Shown: positions 9,113 through 17,667 of the stretch, in pieces | Layout of the letters: each line of letters opens with the position of its first letter | Numbering within the stretch: position 1 is the first letter of the stretch | DNA from: Njordibacter sp028825405 | Lineage (GTDB): Bacteria; Pseudomonadota; Gammaproteobacteria; Pseudomonadales; Balneatricaceae | Assembly (NCBI RefSeq): GCF_047730065.1 | Contig: NZ_CP159829.1 | Coordinates: 1,860,001 to 1,924,000, forward strand | Length of the DNA: 64,000 nucleotides | Direction: 5' to 3' | Program-made: the position numbers and the translations under genes | The notes under the pieces: model-generated | What the model was told of the DNA's origin: nothing | The model's database searches: none | Seen by the model: the letters and a program-made list of their open reading frames with translations, nothing else

Positions 9113-9891
9113 ATGATAGACCGCCGTGAAGCGATGCCCCCATCAACGGTAAAGATAGACCCCGAGGTATAACCAGACCGAAAAGACGACAAGAAAACAA
9201 TTAAATCTGATACTTCGTGCTTGTGAGCTGGGCGACCCAGAGGGTAGTTTGCTTCTAATTCAGTGAATCTACTGGCATCACCTAAGTCAGTTGCTGCACG
9301 TTTTTTGAGCATATTGTATATGCGGTCAGTATTTACCGGGCCAGGATTGACTCCAATAACACGTATATTATCGTCTAAGCTATGGCCACCAAGGGCCCGG
9401 GTAAAGGCCATCAGGCTCGCATTTCCCGTGGTTCCAGCAATGTATTTAGGATCAAACACTTCGCCACCATTGCCAATGTTGTTGATAATGACACCGCTGC
9501 CCGCTGCCTGCATTTTTTGGTAAAACAACCTGCACAAGTTGATGTACCCCATGACTTTAAGATCCCAGCCTTTTCGCCAAGCGGCTTCATCGACGTCCCA
9601 TAAAGTCCCACTTGGAATAGCGCCTGCATTATTAATGAGAATGTCAACGTTGCCCACGCTCTGCGACAGTGCCTCACAAGCACCACTTTGGGTTAGATCA
9701 GCAAAATGACAGCTTACCTTGACGTCATGAGTAGTTTGGATATGGGCTTGGATTTCCTCAAGTTTAGTCGTGCTGCGAGCAGTCAGGTGTAAATTCACAC
9801 CTTCAGATGCAAACACATCTGCTAGATGCTCACCTATTCCCATTGAAGCGCCCGTTATTAACACTGTTTTTCCTGTCAGTTTCAAATCCAT
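9109..9891 (-). CDS. SDR-family protein with atypical active site
   Basis: This is a Rossmann-fold short-chain dehydrogenase/reductase of 260 residues. It has the dinucleotide motif TGASMGIG (14-21), NNAG (87-90) and NPGPVNTDR. The canonical Ser-Tyr-Lys active site is not recognisable: the usual serine strand reads NNIGNGG, and the helix reads PKYIAGTTGNASLMAFTRA with no YxxxK. It may catalyse a different reaction or use a shifted active site. It lies 23 bp after the alcohol dehydrogenase gene and overlaps the decarboxylase-like gene. Confidence 0.82.
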   Translation of the reverse strand: MDLKLTGKTVLITGASMGIGEHLADVFASEGVNLHLTARSTTKLEEIQAHIQTTHDVKVSCHFADLTQSGACEALSQSVGNVDILINNAGAIPSGTLWDVDEAAWRKGWDLKVMGYINLCRLFYQKMQAAGSGVIINNIGNGGEVFDPKYIAGTTGNASLMAFTRALGGHSLDDNIRVIGVNPGPVNTDRIYNMLKKRAATDLGDASRFTELEANYPLGRPAHKHEVSDLIVFLSSFRSGYTSGSIFTVDGGIASRRSII

Positions 9892-9914
9892 AAAAAGTAT
9901 CTCATTAGTCTGGT

Positions 9915-10940
9915 TTAGTGAAAGTCTAATACTGTGCGCCCTTGCGCCTTGCCTGTTTGTAGGTCAGCAATGGCAATATTGACTTCATCTAGTGATCGAG
10001 TACTAATCACACCTTTAATTTTTCCATTGGCTGCCAACTGCAAAAGCTCATTCATTTCCTGTCGGTTAGAAGCAGAGTTGCCGATCACTTGAAGACCACG
10101 TTCAATGAGTTCGTGGGCATAAAAAGCCAACTGTTCTGATGGAACTGCTGTCAGAACAAGCTTTGCCCGTGGTTTGCAGACGGCAAGCATCAACGGCCAA
10201 GTGGCCCCAACAGGCGCAAAGTTGATGCAACCATCTGCACCGCCAAGCGCTTTGATCGATGCAATTGCATCGCTATTGGCAACCACAGTTTCATCAGCGC
10301 CTAGTGCCTTTGCAGTGGCTAATTTCTGCTGGTCTATATCAATCGCAATCACTTTAATACCTGACTGCTTAGCTATTTGAATGGCGTATTGACCCAAACC
10401 ACCCAGACCGAAGATGGCTACTGTATCACCCGCTTTAAGGTCTGTTTTCTTCAGTGAGGCATAGGCTGCAGAACCGGCACACATTAAAGGGGCCGCCTCA
10501 ACAGGGGATATATTGTTGGGGATGGCTGCGGCCCAGTCTTGACGCAGGCAGACGTATTCGGCAAAGCATCCACTCACAGAGTAACCCGTGGCATCAAAAT
10601 CAGAGCAATAATTCTCGCCCCCCGTATGACATTCCCTACAATGACCACAAGCACTATACACATAGCCAATACCAACGCGGTCTCCAACATCAAACCGGCC
10701 ATCAGGAGACCCCACTTCTACCACTCGGCCAACACCCTCATGCCCCATAATGAGAGGCAGTGGATTGGGCGAAGCGTGATCGCCTCGAGCAATGTGCACG
10801 TCTGTAAAACAGACCCCACTGGCTTCAATTTTGACTAGAATTTCACCTACTTTTGGGCTTGGACGGGCAATAGTTTTTATTTCAAGTGGCGCGCCATATT
10901 GAGTCAACAAGGCTGCTCTCATGGTTTTATTTGTGGCCAT
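9915..10940 (-). CDS. Zinc-dependent alcohol dehydrogenase
   Basis: This medium-chain dehydrogenase oxidises an alcohol to an aldehyde with NAD(P). Catalytic zinc ligands C44 and H67/E68 (MGHEGVG), structural zinc cysteines C98, C101, C104 and C112, and the nucleotide motif GLGGLG near 187 are visible. I chose the ATG at 10940 because GAGAGG lies 8 bases upstream; an upstream frame to 10973 would extend into the operator palindromes. It heads the minus-strand unit adh-sdr-decarboxylase-like gene and is divergent from the aldehyde dehydrogenase gene. The two could act in series. Confidence 0.9.
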   Translation of the reverse strand: MATNKTMRAALLTQYGAPLEIKTIARPSPKVGEILVKIEASGVCFTDVHIARGDHASPNPLPLIMGHEGVGRVVEVGSPDGRFDVGDRVGIGYVYSACGHCRECHTGGENYCSDFDATGYSVSGCFAEYVCLRQDWAAAIPNNISPVEAAPLMCAGSAAYASLKKTDLKAGDTVAIFGLGGLGQYAIQIAKQSGIKVIAIDIDQQKLATAKALGADETVVANSDAIASIKALGGADGCINFAPVGATWPLMLAVCKPRAKLVLTAVPSEQLAFYAHELIERGLQVIGNSASNRQEMNELLQLAANGKIKGVISTRSLDEVNIAIADLQTGKAQGRTVLDFH

Positions 10941-10962
10941 AAATCTTACCTCTCTTTTATCT

Positions 10963-11085
10963 TGGTATACCATAACTATACATTAGGTATACAAAAATAG
11001 CATATACCCTAAAAAACTGTTTAATACTTGGAAAATTAGCCTATATAAATCAGTCACTACCCGAAATAATACACTTGGTATACAA
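10963..11085. promoter_or_regulatory. Operator cluster GGTATAC in divergent promoter (GntR-type)
   Basis: Three copies of the palindromic core GGTATAC lie between the divergent genes: TGGTATACCA (10963-10972, perfect palindrome), TAGGTATACA (10984-10993) and TTGGTATACAA (11075-11085). A degenerate fourth, CATATACCC, is near 11001. Palindromes with a GTATAC centre are usual for GntR/FadR-family regulators, and such a regulator is encoded at 12696. The first site is 22 bp upstream of the adh start, where binding would repress. Confidence 0.65.
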
Positions 11086-11171
11086 TAAAGTAATATTTGG
11101 TACTTCAGGTAAATCTATTGCTTTAATGTAAATCATGTGGACTTTACTCTATTCACCAATAAGGAAAGGCA

Positions 11172-12686
11172 ATGTCGAACATCGTAGAAGAATTTTTGAT
11201 ACCAGGAACAAACAAAGGCCTGTTCTATGGCGGCCAATTTCAGGCCTCAACTTCAGCATCAGAAATAACAGTTCTGGACCCTGCACGGGGAACCCCATTT
11301 ACAACAGTTCCCAATGGCAGTGCTGAAGACATTCGAGCTGCAGTGTCAGCCGCTCGTGCGGCTTTTCCAGCATGGGCAGAATTGGATGCTTTGGACCGTG
11401 GCAGGTACCTTCGAGCGTTCGCTGAAGCGATTAGAAAAAATATTCCGTTATTAGCTATACTTGAATCCACAGTGACGGGGCGTGCTGTGCGAGAAATGAA
11501 AGCGCAGATGGCACGTATCCCAGAATGGCTGGAGTATTTCGCAGGCATTGCGCCAGGATTGGAGGGGGAGGCAAACTACGTCAAGGGGGATTATGTTACC
11601 TTGACCCAATACGAACCATTGGGGCCAACAGCTCTGCTGACTCCATGGAATCACCCCGTTCTTATTCTCATAAAAAAACTCTCCGCAGCTCTGGCAGCGG
11701 GTAATACCTGCGTCATTAAACCCTCTGAACTCGCGCCCGTGTCGCCCTTGGTGATCGCGGCTCTTGCGACTGAAGCCGGCTTGCCTGATGGCGTAGTTAA
11801 TGTGGTCACTGGCGACTCAGCCACGGGTGAGGCCCTTTGTTTGGCAGACGATATTCACTTTATTGACCTGACTGGAGGCACTTCAACGGGCCGCAAGGTG
11901 GCCAGTGTTGCAGGCAAAAGATTAATCAGAACCACCATGGAACTGGGAGGAAAAACCCCAGTTGTCGTGTGTGAAGATGCCGATATTGACGCGGCCGTTG
12001 CAGGCGTTTTGTTTTCGGCTTTCGTTGCATCTGGACAAACCTGTGTTGCTGGGTCACGCATTATTGTGCATGAGTCTATCTACGACACTTTTGCAAAAAA
12101 ATTAGCTCAAAGAGCAGATCAAATACAGTTAGGGGATCCCATGGACGAAAGCACACAAATGGGTCCAGTCATCTGCCGCACATCGCTTGATCGATGCAAA
12201 CAATTTATCGAAACTGCAATAACTGAAGGAGGCCAGCAAATTTCTGGCCTAGAGCCTCTGCAACTTGATGACGAATTTGCCAAAGGCTTTTATCTACGTC
12301 CCACAATATTTACCGATGTAAAAATAGACCACACTCTTTTTCTTGAAGAGGTCTTTGGGCCCGTCATCTCACTCACTCGCGTGAGTAGCGATGAAGAAGC
12401 CATTGCCTGTGCTAATGCAGGTGATTTTGGTTTGGGTGTGTCCATTTGGTCACGCGATATTGGGCGCGCACATCGGTTGTCTAAAACCATCCGAGGTGGG
12501 GTCATCTGGCTTAATGATCATCATCGCAATGACCCAAGATCTGTCTGGGGAGGAGTCAAAGATAGTGGCTTCGGTAAAGAAAATGGTTGGGATGCTTTGC
12601 GGGCTTATTTGACAAAAAAATCTATCGTAATCCGCACTAAAGAGGGCTACGATGACTGGTTTAAGGACGGGCAGAGGTATGGGTGA
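11172..12686 (+). CDS. NAD(P)-dependent aldehyde dehydrogenase
   Basis: This is a 504-residue ALDH-superfamily enzyme that oxidises an aldehyde to the acid. Conserved residues seen are N160 (PWNHP), K183 (IKPSE), general base E257 in MELGGKTP and catalytic cysteine C291 in SGQTCVAGSR. An AAGGAAAGG ribosome site precedes the ATG. It is divergent from the alcohol dehydrogenase gene and ends 9 bp before the GntR gene. The aldehyde may be the product of the zinc dehydrogenase; methylmalonate or malonate semialdehyde from pyrimidine breakdown is an alternative but is not shown. Confidence 0.93.
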   Translation: MSNIVEEFLIPGTNKGLFYGGQFQASTSASEITVLDPARGTPFTTVPNGSAEDIRAAVSAARAAFPAWAELDALDRGRYLRAFAEAIRKNIPLLAILESTVTGRAVREMKAQMARIPEWLEYFAGIAPGLEGEANYVKGDYVTLTQYEPLGPTALLTPWNHPVLILIKKLSAALAAGNTCVIKPSELAPVSPLVIAALATEAGLPDGVVNVVTGDSATGEALCLADDIHFIDLTGGTSTGRKVASVAGKRLIRTTMELGGKTPVVVCEDADIDAAVAGVLFSAFVASGQTCVAGSRIIVHESIYDTFAKKLAQRADQIQLGDPMDESTQMGPVICRTSLDRCKQFIETAITEGGQQISGLEPLQLDDEFAKGFYLRPTIFTDVKIDHTLFLEEVFGPVISLTRVSSDEEAIACANAGDFGLGVSIWSRDIGRAHRLSKTIRGGVIWLNDHHRNDPRSVWGGVKDSGFGKENGWDALRAYLTKKSIVIRTKEGYDDWFKDGQRYG

Positions 12687-12695
12687 TACAACAGT

Positions 12696-13376
12696 ATGAG
12701 TAGCACTGACAACCGTAAGGCAAAACTCATTGCAACGGAGATAGAAGCTCGCATCATAAAGCGTGAACTCAAACCAGGGGATCGGCTTCTTGAACGATTG
12801 TTAGCCGAAGAATTTGGTGTATCACGAACCCCAGTGCGCGAGGCCATTAGGCAACTTGTTGAAACCCGACTGGTCACTGACAATGGCAGGCGTGGGGCGC
12901 TCGTTGCGCATTTGAGTATTTCTGAATTACTTGACGCCTTTCTTGTGGTGGCAGAACTTGAAGGACTCGCCGCCAGACAGGCCGCAAAACGCATGCGCGA
13001 AGAGCAAATTGTTAAAGCATTTGATGCCAATGCCCTTTGCCAACAAGCCGCAGCAGTTAAAGATACGGAAACGTTTAATGCCATGAATATGGTTTTTCAT
13101 AACTTAGTAATAGAGGGCTCACACAATACAATGTTGCAGGGCCAACTTAACACAGCTCGCACCATTACCTTCCCATACCGGCACTATGTGTCTAGCTTAC
13201 CAGGTTACATGACACAATCTGTTGACGAGCATGATGCCTTACTCAAGGCCATATCAAACTCAGAAAGTGATACCGCATACCAACTCATGCGAGATCATGT
13301 ACGACTGCAAGGCGAACAAATTGAAGATGTTATTCACCACCTAGAAAGGCGCAACAGCAGCACAGTCGAGCAATGA
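12696..13376 (+). CDS. GntR-family regulator, FCD domain (FadR/VanR subfamily)
   Basis: The 226-residue protein has an N-terminal winged helix (KPGDRLLERLLAEEFGVSRTPVREAIRQL, about residues 27-55) and an all-helical FCD ligand-binding domain. It starts 9 bp after the aldehyde dehydrogenase gene and is surely co-transcribed. It is the likely binder of the GGTATAC palindromes upstream, so it would control both divergent units. The inducer is unknown; FCD domains commonly bind carboxylates. Confidence 0.9.
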   Translation: MSSTDNRKAKLIATEIEARIIKRELKPGDRLLERLLAEEFGVSRTPVREAIRQLVETRLVTDNGRRGALVAHLSISELLDAFLVVAELEGLAARQAAKRMREEQIVKAFDANALCQQAAAVKDTETFNAMNMVFHNLVIEGSHNTMLQGQLNTARTITFPYRHYVSSLPGYMTQSVDEHDALLKAISNSESDTAYQLMRDHVRLQGEQIEDVIHHLERRNSSTVEQ

Positions 13377-13761
13377 AACTAAACCCATATTGATCAGTAA
13401 AGGCCAGCCGTGACCCGACCTGGCTGCAGTCTTATGCAGTTCATAGGCTAGATTAGGATCAGTGGCCACAACGCAAAAATTAGCCTTAGTTACGAACTAT
13501 GGTGTTAGTTCCAAATTGGTGCAAATAAACTTAAGTGAATGCCTAATAAAGCAAATATGGTGCGTTTAGATGAATTTTATAAACACGATTGTTATGTAGA
13601 ACGCTGTTTTATATCATATTTACTTTTTTGGCACGATAATCGCAATAATCAAGTTAACGTTCACAAAAACTAACAGAGGCTGCCATCTAAAACTTATACA
13701 TCTAAATTTCAGTCTAGGCCGATATTCACTTGATTCACAAAAATTACTGAGAAAACACATA

Positions 13762-13944
13762 ATGAACAAACTTGTAAACAAACCCTTGATTGCCTCTATC
13801 TTTAACAACACTATAGTTGCTAGTGGTGTTCAGGCTAAAGGAGGTACAGGATTTTCGTGGGGGAGCACGGACACTGAAACACACATAGACGGCAATGATT
13901 TTGTTGACCACTTGGTAAATTTATGTTTTAGTAATTGTCAATAA
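13762..13944 (+). CDS. Doubtful small ORF, 60 residues
   Basis: The frame starts MNKLVNKPLIASIFNNT, weakly like a signal peptide, and is glycine- and aspartate-rich at its end. No family is recognised. The RutR-type operator of the next operon lies inside its 3' end. The region could be an ordinary leader rather than a gene. I see no strong ribosome site before the ATG. Confidence 0.22.
   Translation: MNKLVNKPLIASIFNNTIVASGVQAKGGTGFSWGSTDTETHIDGNDFVDHLVNLCFSNCQ
13904..13919. promoter_or_regulatory. Putative RutR operator before the BMP-type transporter/deaminase operon
   Basis: TTGACCACTTGGTAAA matches TTGACCANNTGGTCAA with one mismatch. It lies 53 bp upstream of the binding-protein ATG, a position suited to repression. 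It would put the second transporter and the deaminase gene in the same regulon as the reductive pathway. Confidence 0.7.
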
Positions 13945-13971
13945 AAATAAAATTAATTTGAGGATTGTATT

Positions 13972-14964
13972 ATGAAGTTAATGGATATAATTTCAAAAGC
14001 ACGCATGCTTGCTGCGGCGGTTGCTTTTGGTTTGATCATAGCTCCAGTAATTGCTGTTGCTGGCAGTGTTAAGGTGGCAGGTATTTTTACTCTGCCCGTT
14101 GAACAACAGTGGATTAGTCGCATCCATATTGCTCTTAGCGCAGCTGAAAAACGTGGCGAAATTGAGTACGTATATTCCGAAAACGTTTCTAATACAGATT
14201 ACGAACGCGTCATGCGAGAGTATGCGGAACAGGGTGTAGACCTGATTGTTGGTGAAGTTTTTGGTCTTGAACGTGCGGCCCGCAAGGTCGCGGCAGACTA
14301 CCCAGAAACTGCTTATTTAATGGGTTCGTCATTTGCACCTCAAGCGCCAAACTTTTCTGTATTCGATAATTATATTCACGAACCAGCCTATTTATCAGGC
14401 ATGGCTGCCGGTGCAGTAAGTGAGTCAAACGTCATTGGTATGGTCGGTGGTTACGCCATCCCGGAGGTTAACCGTTTAATGCATGCATTTATGGCTGGCG
14501 CTCGCGAAATGAATTCTGATGTCACCTTTTTGGTGAACTTTCTTGACAGCTGGTACGATCCACCAAAGGCTAAGGAAAGCGCGTTCGCAATGATCGATGC
14601 AGGAGCCGACGTAATGTATGCCGAACGCTTTGGTGTAGCTGATGCTGCCGTTGAACGTGGTAAGAAAGCCATAGGTAACGTTATTGATACAGCTAACGAC
14701 TATCCAGGTACTATTTTAGCTTCCGCTTTGTGGCATATGGAAGCCACTATTGATAAAGCCATCGGTGCTGTCGCTGATGGATCCTATACAGCCGATGACT
14801 ATAGCCAATATAGTTTTATGGCACATAATGGTGGTTCCCTTGCGATTGATAAAAGCTTAGTTCCCGCTAATGTGGTCGCGGCTATTGCTGCTAAAGAAGC
14901 GGCCATTCGAGATGGTAGCTTTGTCGTGACCATTAATGATGAAACTCCAGTATCAGATAACTGA
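13972..14964 (+). CDS. BMP-family ABC transporter substrate-binding protein
   Basis: This periplasmic binding protein of 330 residues belongs to the basic membrane protein (BMP/PnrA-like) family, which binds nucleosides or nucleobases. A signal peptide ends near VIAVAG. The mature part starts SVKVAGIFTLPVEQQWISRI, and GEVFGLERAA and MVGGYAIPEVNRL fit the family. It heads a five-gene plus-strand operon with ATPase, two permeases and a deaminase-like enzyme. The ligand is probably a nucleobase or related ring, inferred from the operon. A strong terminator-like hairpin separates it from the ATPase gene. Confidence 0.9.
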   Translation: MKLMDIISKARMLAAAVAFGLIIAPVIAVAGSVKVAGIFTLPVEQQWISRIHIALSAAEKRGEIEYVYSENVSNTDYERVMREYAEQGVDLIVGEVFGLERAARKVAADYPETAYLMGSSFAPQAPNFSVFDNYIHEPAYLSGMAAGAVSESNVIGMVGGYAIPEVNRLMHAFMAGAREMNSDVTFLVNFLDSWYDPPKAKESAFAMIDAGADVMYAERFGVADAAVERGKKAIGNVIDTANDYPGTILASALWHMEATIDKAIGAVADGSYTADDYSQYSFMAHNGGSLAIDKSLVPANVVAAIAAKEAAIRDGSFVVTINDETPVSDN

Positions 14965-14985
14965 TCATTAGGCTTTTTGTTGCTC

Positions 14986-15026
14986 AAAATCCCGTCAGAT
15001 GATGCCCTTCATCTGACGGGATTTTT
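14986..15026 (+). terminator. Intrinsic terminator/attenuator after the binding-protein gene
   Basis: A perfect 17-bp inverted repeat (14986-15002 with 15009-15025, six-base loop) ends in a short T run. It sits between the binding-protein gene and the ATPase gene. It should reduce read-through and give an excess of binding protein over membrane components. Confidence 0.85.
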
Positions 15027-15058
15027 GTATTCACCTTATTTGTTAGCGGACTCCCGAT

Positions 15059-16576
15059 ATGAACAATGACACTGTGCTATCTCTAAACCAATTGAGTAAG
15101 CAGTTTGGCACTGTGATAGCCAATGAGTCAGTCAGTATCGACTTAAAACGTGGCGAAATTTTGTCTTTACTGGGTGAAAATGGTGCCGGCAAAACGACTT
15201 TAATGAATATGCTTTTTGGTCACTACATGCCCGACTCTGGCAGTATTGACGTGGCTGATGCAAGTGGTCAGCTAACACCTTTGACTTTGGGTCATCCTCA
15301 AGCTGCGTTGAACGTAGGCATTGGCATGGTTCATCAGCACTTTACCCTCGCTGAAAATTTATCAGCTATTGATAACATACTGCTGGGCTCTGAAAGTTTA
15401 TTGGCGTGGCGTCGATCCATGCACCAAGCCCGCGAAAAAATTAACGCAATCATGCAGCGCACTGGTTTAAGTGCCCCCCTTGATACCATTGTAGGTCAGC
15501 TTTCAGTAGGTGAGCGCCAGCGTGTAGAAATCCTCAAAGCACTTTATCGAGATGCACGCATATTGGTGTTGGATGAGCCCACCGCTGTGCTGACGCCACA
15601 GGAAGCAGACACCTTATTTGCTAATATCGAGATTATGGCCAAGGACGGTTTGTCTGTCATTTTTATCTCTCATAAATTACGTGAAGTACTCGCTTTTTCT
15701 CATCGTATAGCCGTGTTAAGGCATGGAAAAAAGGTGGGAGAAATTGCCACTAAAGATGCAGATGAAAAAATAATATCACGCTTGATGGTTGGCGCAGATA
15801 CGCCACCCACTGCCCGAGAAACCATGGATACCGGAGCCACAGTGCTTCAGCTCATCGACCTTTCAGTGACAGGTCATAGTGCACGCACTAGTTTAGAGCA
15901 CATTAACCTTAGCGTCTGTGCTAATGAGATTGTTGGCATTGCAGGCGTGTCTGGCAATGGGCAATCCACCCTAGCAAAAGTCTTATCAGGTTTGATCACC
16001 CCCACTGCGGGCCAAGTTAAAATTGATGGTGAAAAGGTCAGCCTATTTACGCCAGCCAATATACTTAAAGCAGGTGTAGGCAGAATTCCTGAAGACCGCC
16101 ATCAGGATGGTGTCATCGGTGCTATGAGTGTGGCTGAGAACTTAGCGATTGAAAATCTAGATAGTGATGAGATTCAAACCAATGGTTTTTTACGTCATCA
16201 ACAACTTAAACAGAATGCCCAACACCTCAGCCAAAAATATGATATCCGCGGCCCAGGCATTGAGGCCCCTGCGCGCCTGCTATCAGGTGGAAACATTCAA
16301 AAACTCATCCTAGCTCGAGTTTTTGAAGCCTCGCCAAGACTTATTTTGGCTAATCAGCCTACCCGTGGTTTAGATATGGGCGCTGCTAGCGAAGTAGGCA
16401 AGCGGCTGATGCAAGCACGAAAACGAGGGGCTGGGGTGTTGCTTATTTCAGAGGACTTAGACGAACTACTGGCTTTAGCAGATCGTATTGTCATTATGCA
16501 TGACGGAGACTTACATATGGCACCCAGCCATGACCGAGGTCAAATAGGATTAATTATGGCAGGACAAACCTCATGA
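15059..16576 (+). CDS. ABC transporter ATP-binding protein with two ATPase domains (nucleoside/nucleobase type)
   Basis: This is a 505-residue tandem ATPase of the sugar/nucleoside (CUT2-like, YufO) class. The first domain has Walker A GENGAGKTT, signature LSVGERQR and Walker B ILVLDEPT. The second has a degenerate Walker A GVSGNGQST and signature LSGGNIQK. It drives uptake of the BMP-protein ligand. It overlaps the first permease gene by 4 bp (ATGA), showing translational coupling. Confidence 0.92.
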   Translation: MNNDTVLSLNQLSKQFGTVIANESVSIDLKRGEILSLLGENGAGKTTLMNMLFGHYMPDSGSIDVADASGQLTPLTLGHPQAALNVGIGMVHQHFTLAENLSAIDNILLGSESLLAWRRSMHQAREKINAIMQRTGLSAPLDTIVGQLSVGERQRVEILKALYRDARILVLDEPTAVLTPQEADTLFANIEIMAKDGLSVIFISHKLREVLAFSHRIAVLRHGKKVGEIATKDADEKIISRLMVGADTPPTARETMDTGATVLQLIDLSVTGHSARTSLEHINLSVCANEIVGIAGVSGNGQSTLAKVLSGLITPTAGQVKIDGEKVSLFTPANILKAGVGRIPEDRHQDGVIGAMSVAENLAIENLDSDEIQTNGFLRHQQLKQNAQHLSQKYDIRGPGIEAPARLLSGGNIQKLILARVFEASPRLILANQPTRGLDMGAASEVGKRLMQARKRGAGVLLISEDLDELLALADRIVIMHDGDLHMAPSHDRGQIGLIMAGQTS

Positions 16577-17667
16577 TTCGGATCGAACCCCGTGAATCAC
16601 CATCACGACGCTTAACCATTGGCATCCCAGTGGCATCTGCCCTACTGGCATTATTGCTTGCTGCGATACCCTTGAGTTTTGCAGGCGCTAATATTGGTGA
16701 AGCCTATCAACAAATGGCGAAGGGAATCTTTGGTTCACTGTTCGCCTTTACAGAAATGTTAACCCGAGCAACTCCACTTATATTCACTGGTTTAGCTGCG
16801 ACTTTAGCCTTTCGTGCCAAACTTTGGAATATTGGCGCCGAGGGCCAACTTTACTTAGGTGCTATGGCCGCCGTAGCTGTGGGTACAGGCTGGCTTGATG
16901 GCCCTCCCATATTGCTCATACCCGTGATTCTGATCGCTGGTGCATTAGCTGGCGCTCTGGGCATGGCAGGCCCTGCCTACCTCAAAACCCGCTTCGGTGC
17001 AGATGAAGTGGTGACCACATTGTTACTTAATTTTATTATCTTAATATTTATCCAGATGATGCTGGAAGGCCCACTTAAAGATCCTATGGGTATGGGGTGG
17101 CCACAATCTAGTCCGGTCGTCGATAATGCTTTATTGCCACAAATATTACCCCGTATGCGCCTGCATTATGGCTTAGTCATTGCCCTTGTAGCGGCAGTCG
17201 TTGCGCATATTATGCTGTCCAAAAGTGTGTGGGGTTTAAAGTTAAGAGCCGTTGGCGAAAATGCCAGCGCAGCCCTGCATGCCGGCATTGGAGTAAAGCG
17301 TACATTAATGAGTGCAGCCTTAATTTCTGGTGCACTAGCAGGGTTAGCCGGAGTCAGCGAAGTCGCCGGCTTACGTGGCTATCTCACTACTGATTTATCC
17401 CCTGGTTATGGTTATACCGGCATCGTTGTGGCCATGCTTGCTGGGTTATCACCTTTAGGCGTTGTTATAGCAGCCCTGTTCATTGCATCAGTATTTGTGG
17501 GGGCTGACTCTATGAGCCGTGCTATAGGCGTTTCAAGTTACTTGGCAGACCTCGTTGTATCTATGGCGTTAATTTGTGTCTTAATTGGCGGTTTTATTGC
17601 CCGTTTCACTATTAAAATAAACCCCGTTAATAAACAGCAATCCACCCCAGACACAGGAGCAAGATAA
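16573..17667 (+). CDS. ABC transporter permease (BPD_transp_2, YufP type)
   Basis: This 364-residue inner-membrane permease has about nine hydrophobic segments. The conserved region NIGAEGQLYLGAM and the cytoplasmic loop LKLRAVGENASAALHAGI are typical of nucleoside/sugar permeases. It pairs with the following permease. The stop and the next start share one base (TAATG). Confidence 0.92.
   Translation: MIRIEPRESPSRRLTIGIPVASALLALLLAAIPLSFAGANIGEAYQQMAKGIFGSLFAFTEMLTRATPLIFTGLAATLAFRAKLWNIGAEGQLYLGAMAAVAVGTGWLDGPPILLIPVILIAGALAGALGMAGPAYLKTRFGADEVVTTLLLNFIILIFIQMMLEGPLKDPMGMGWPQSSPVVDNALLPQILPRMRLHYGLVIALVAAVVAHIMLSKSVWGLKLRAVGENASAALHAGIGVKRTLMSAALISGALAGLAGVSEVAGLRGYLTTDLSPGYGYTGIVVAMLAGLSPLGVVIAALFIASVFVGADSMSRAIGVSSYLADLVVSMALICVLIGGFIARFTIKINPVNKQQSTPDTGAR

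Larger units (their letters stand above)
13377..13971. other. Intergenic region with RutR box and leader of the BMP operon
   Basis: These 595 bases hold no established gene. A short frame (13762-13944) and a RutR-type box (13904-13919) are listed separately. The ribosome site for the downstream gene is GAGGAT at about 13959. No riboswitch or RNA gene was recognised in the rest. Confidence 0.6.
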
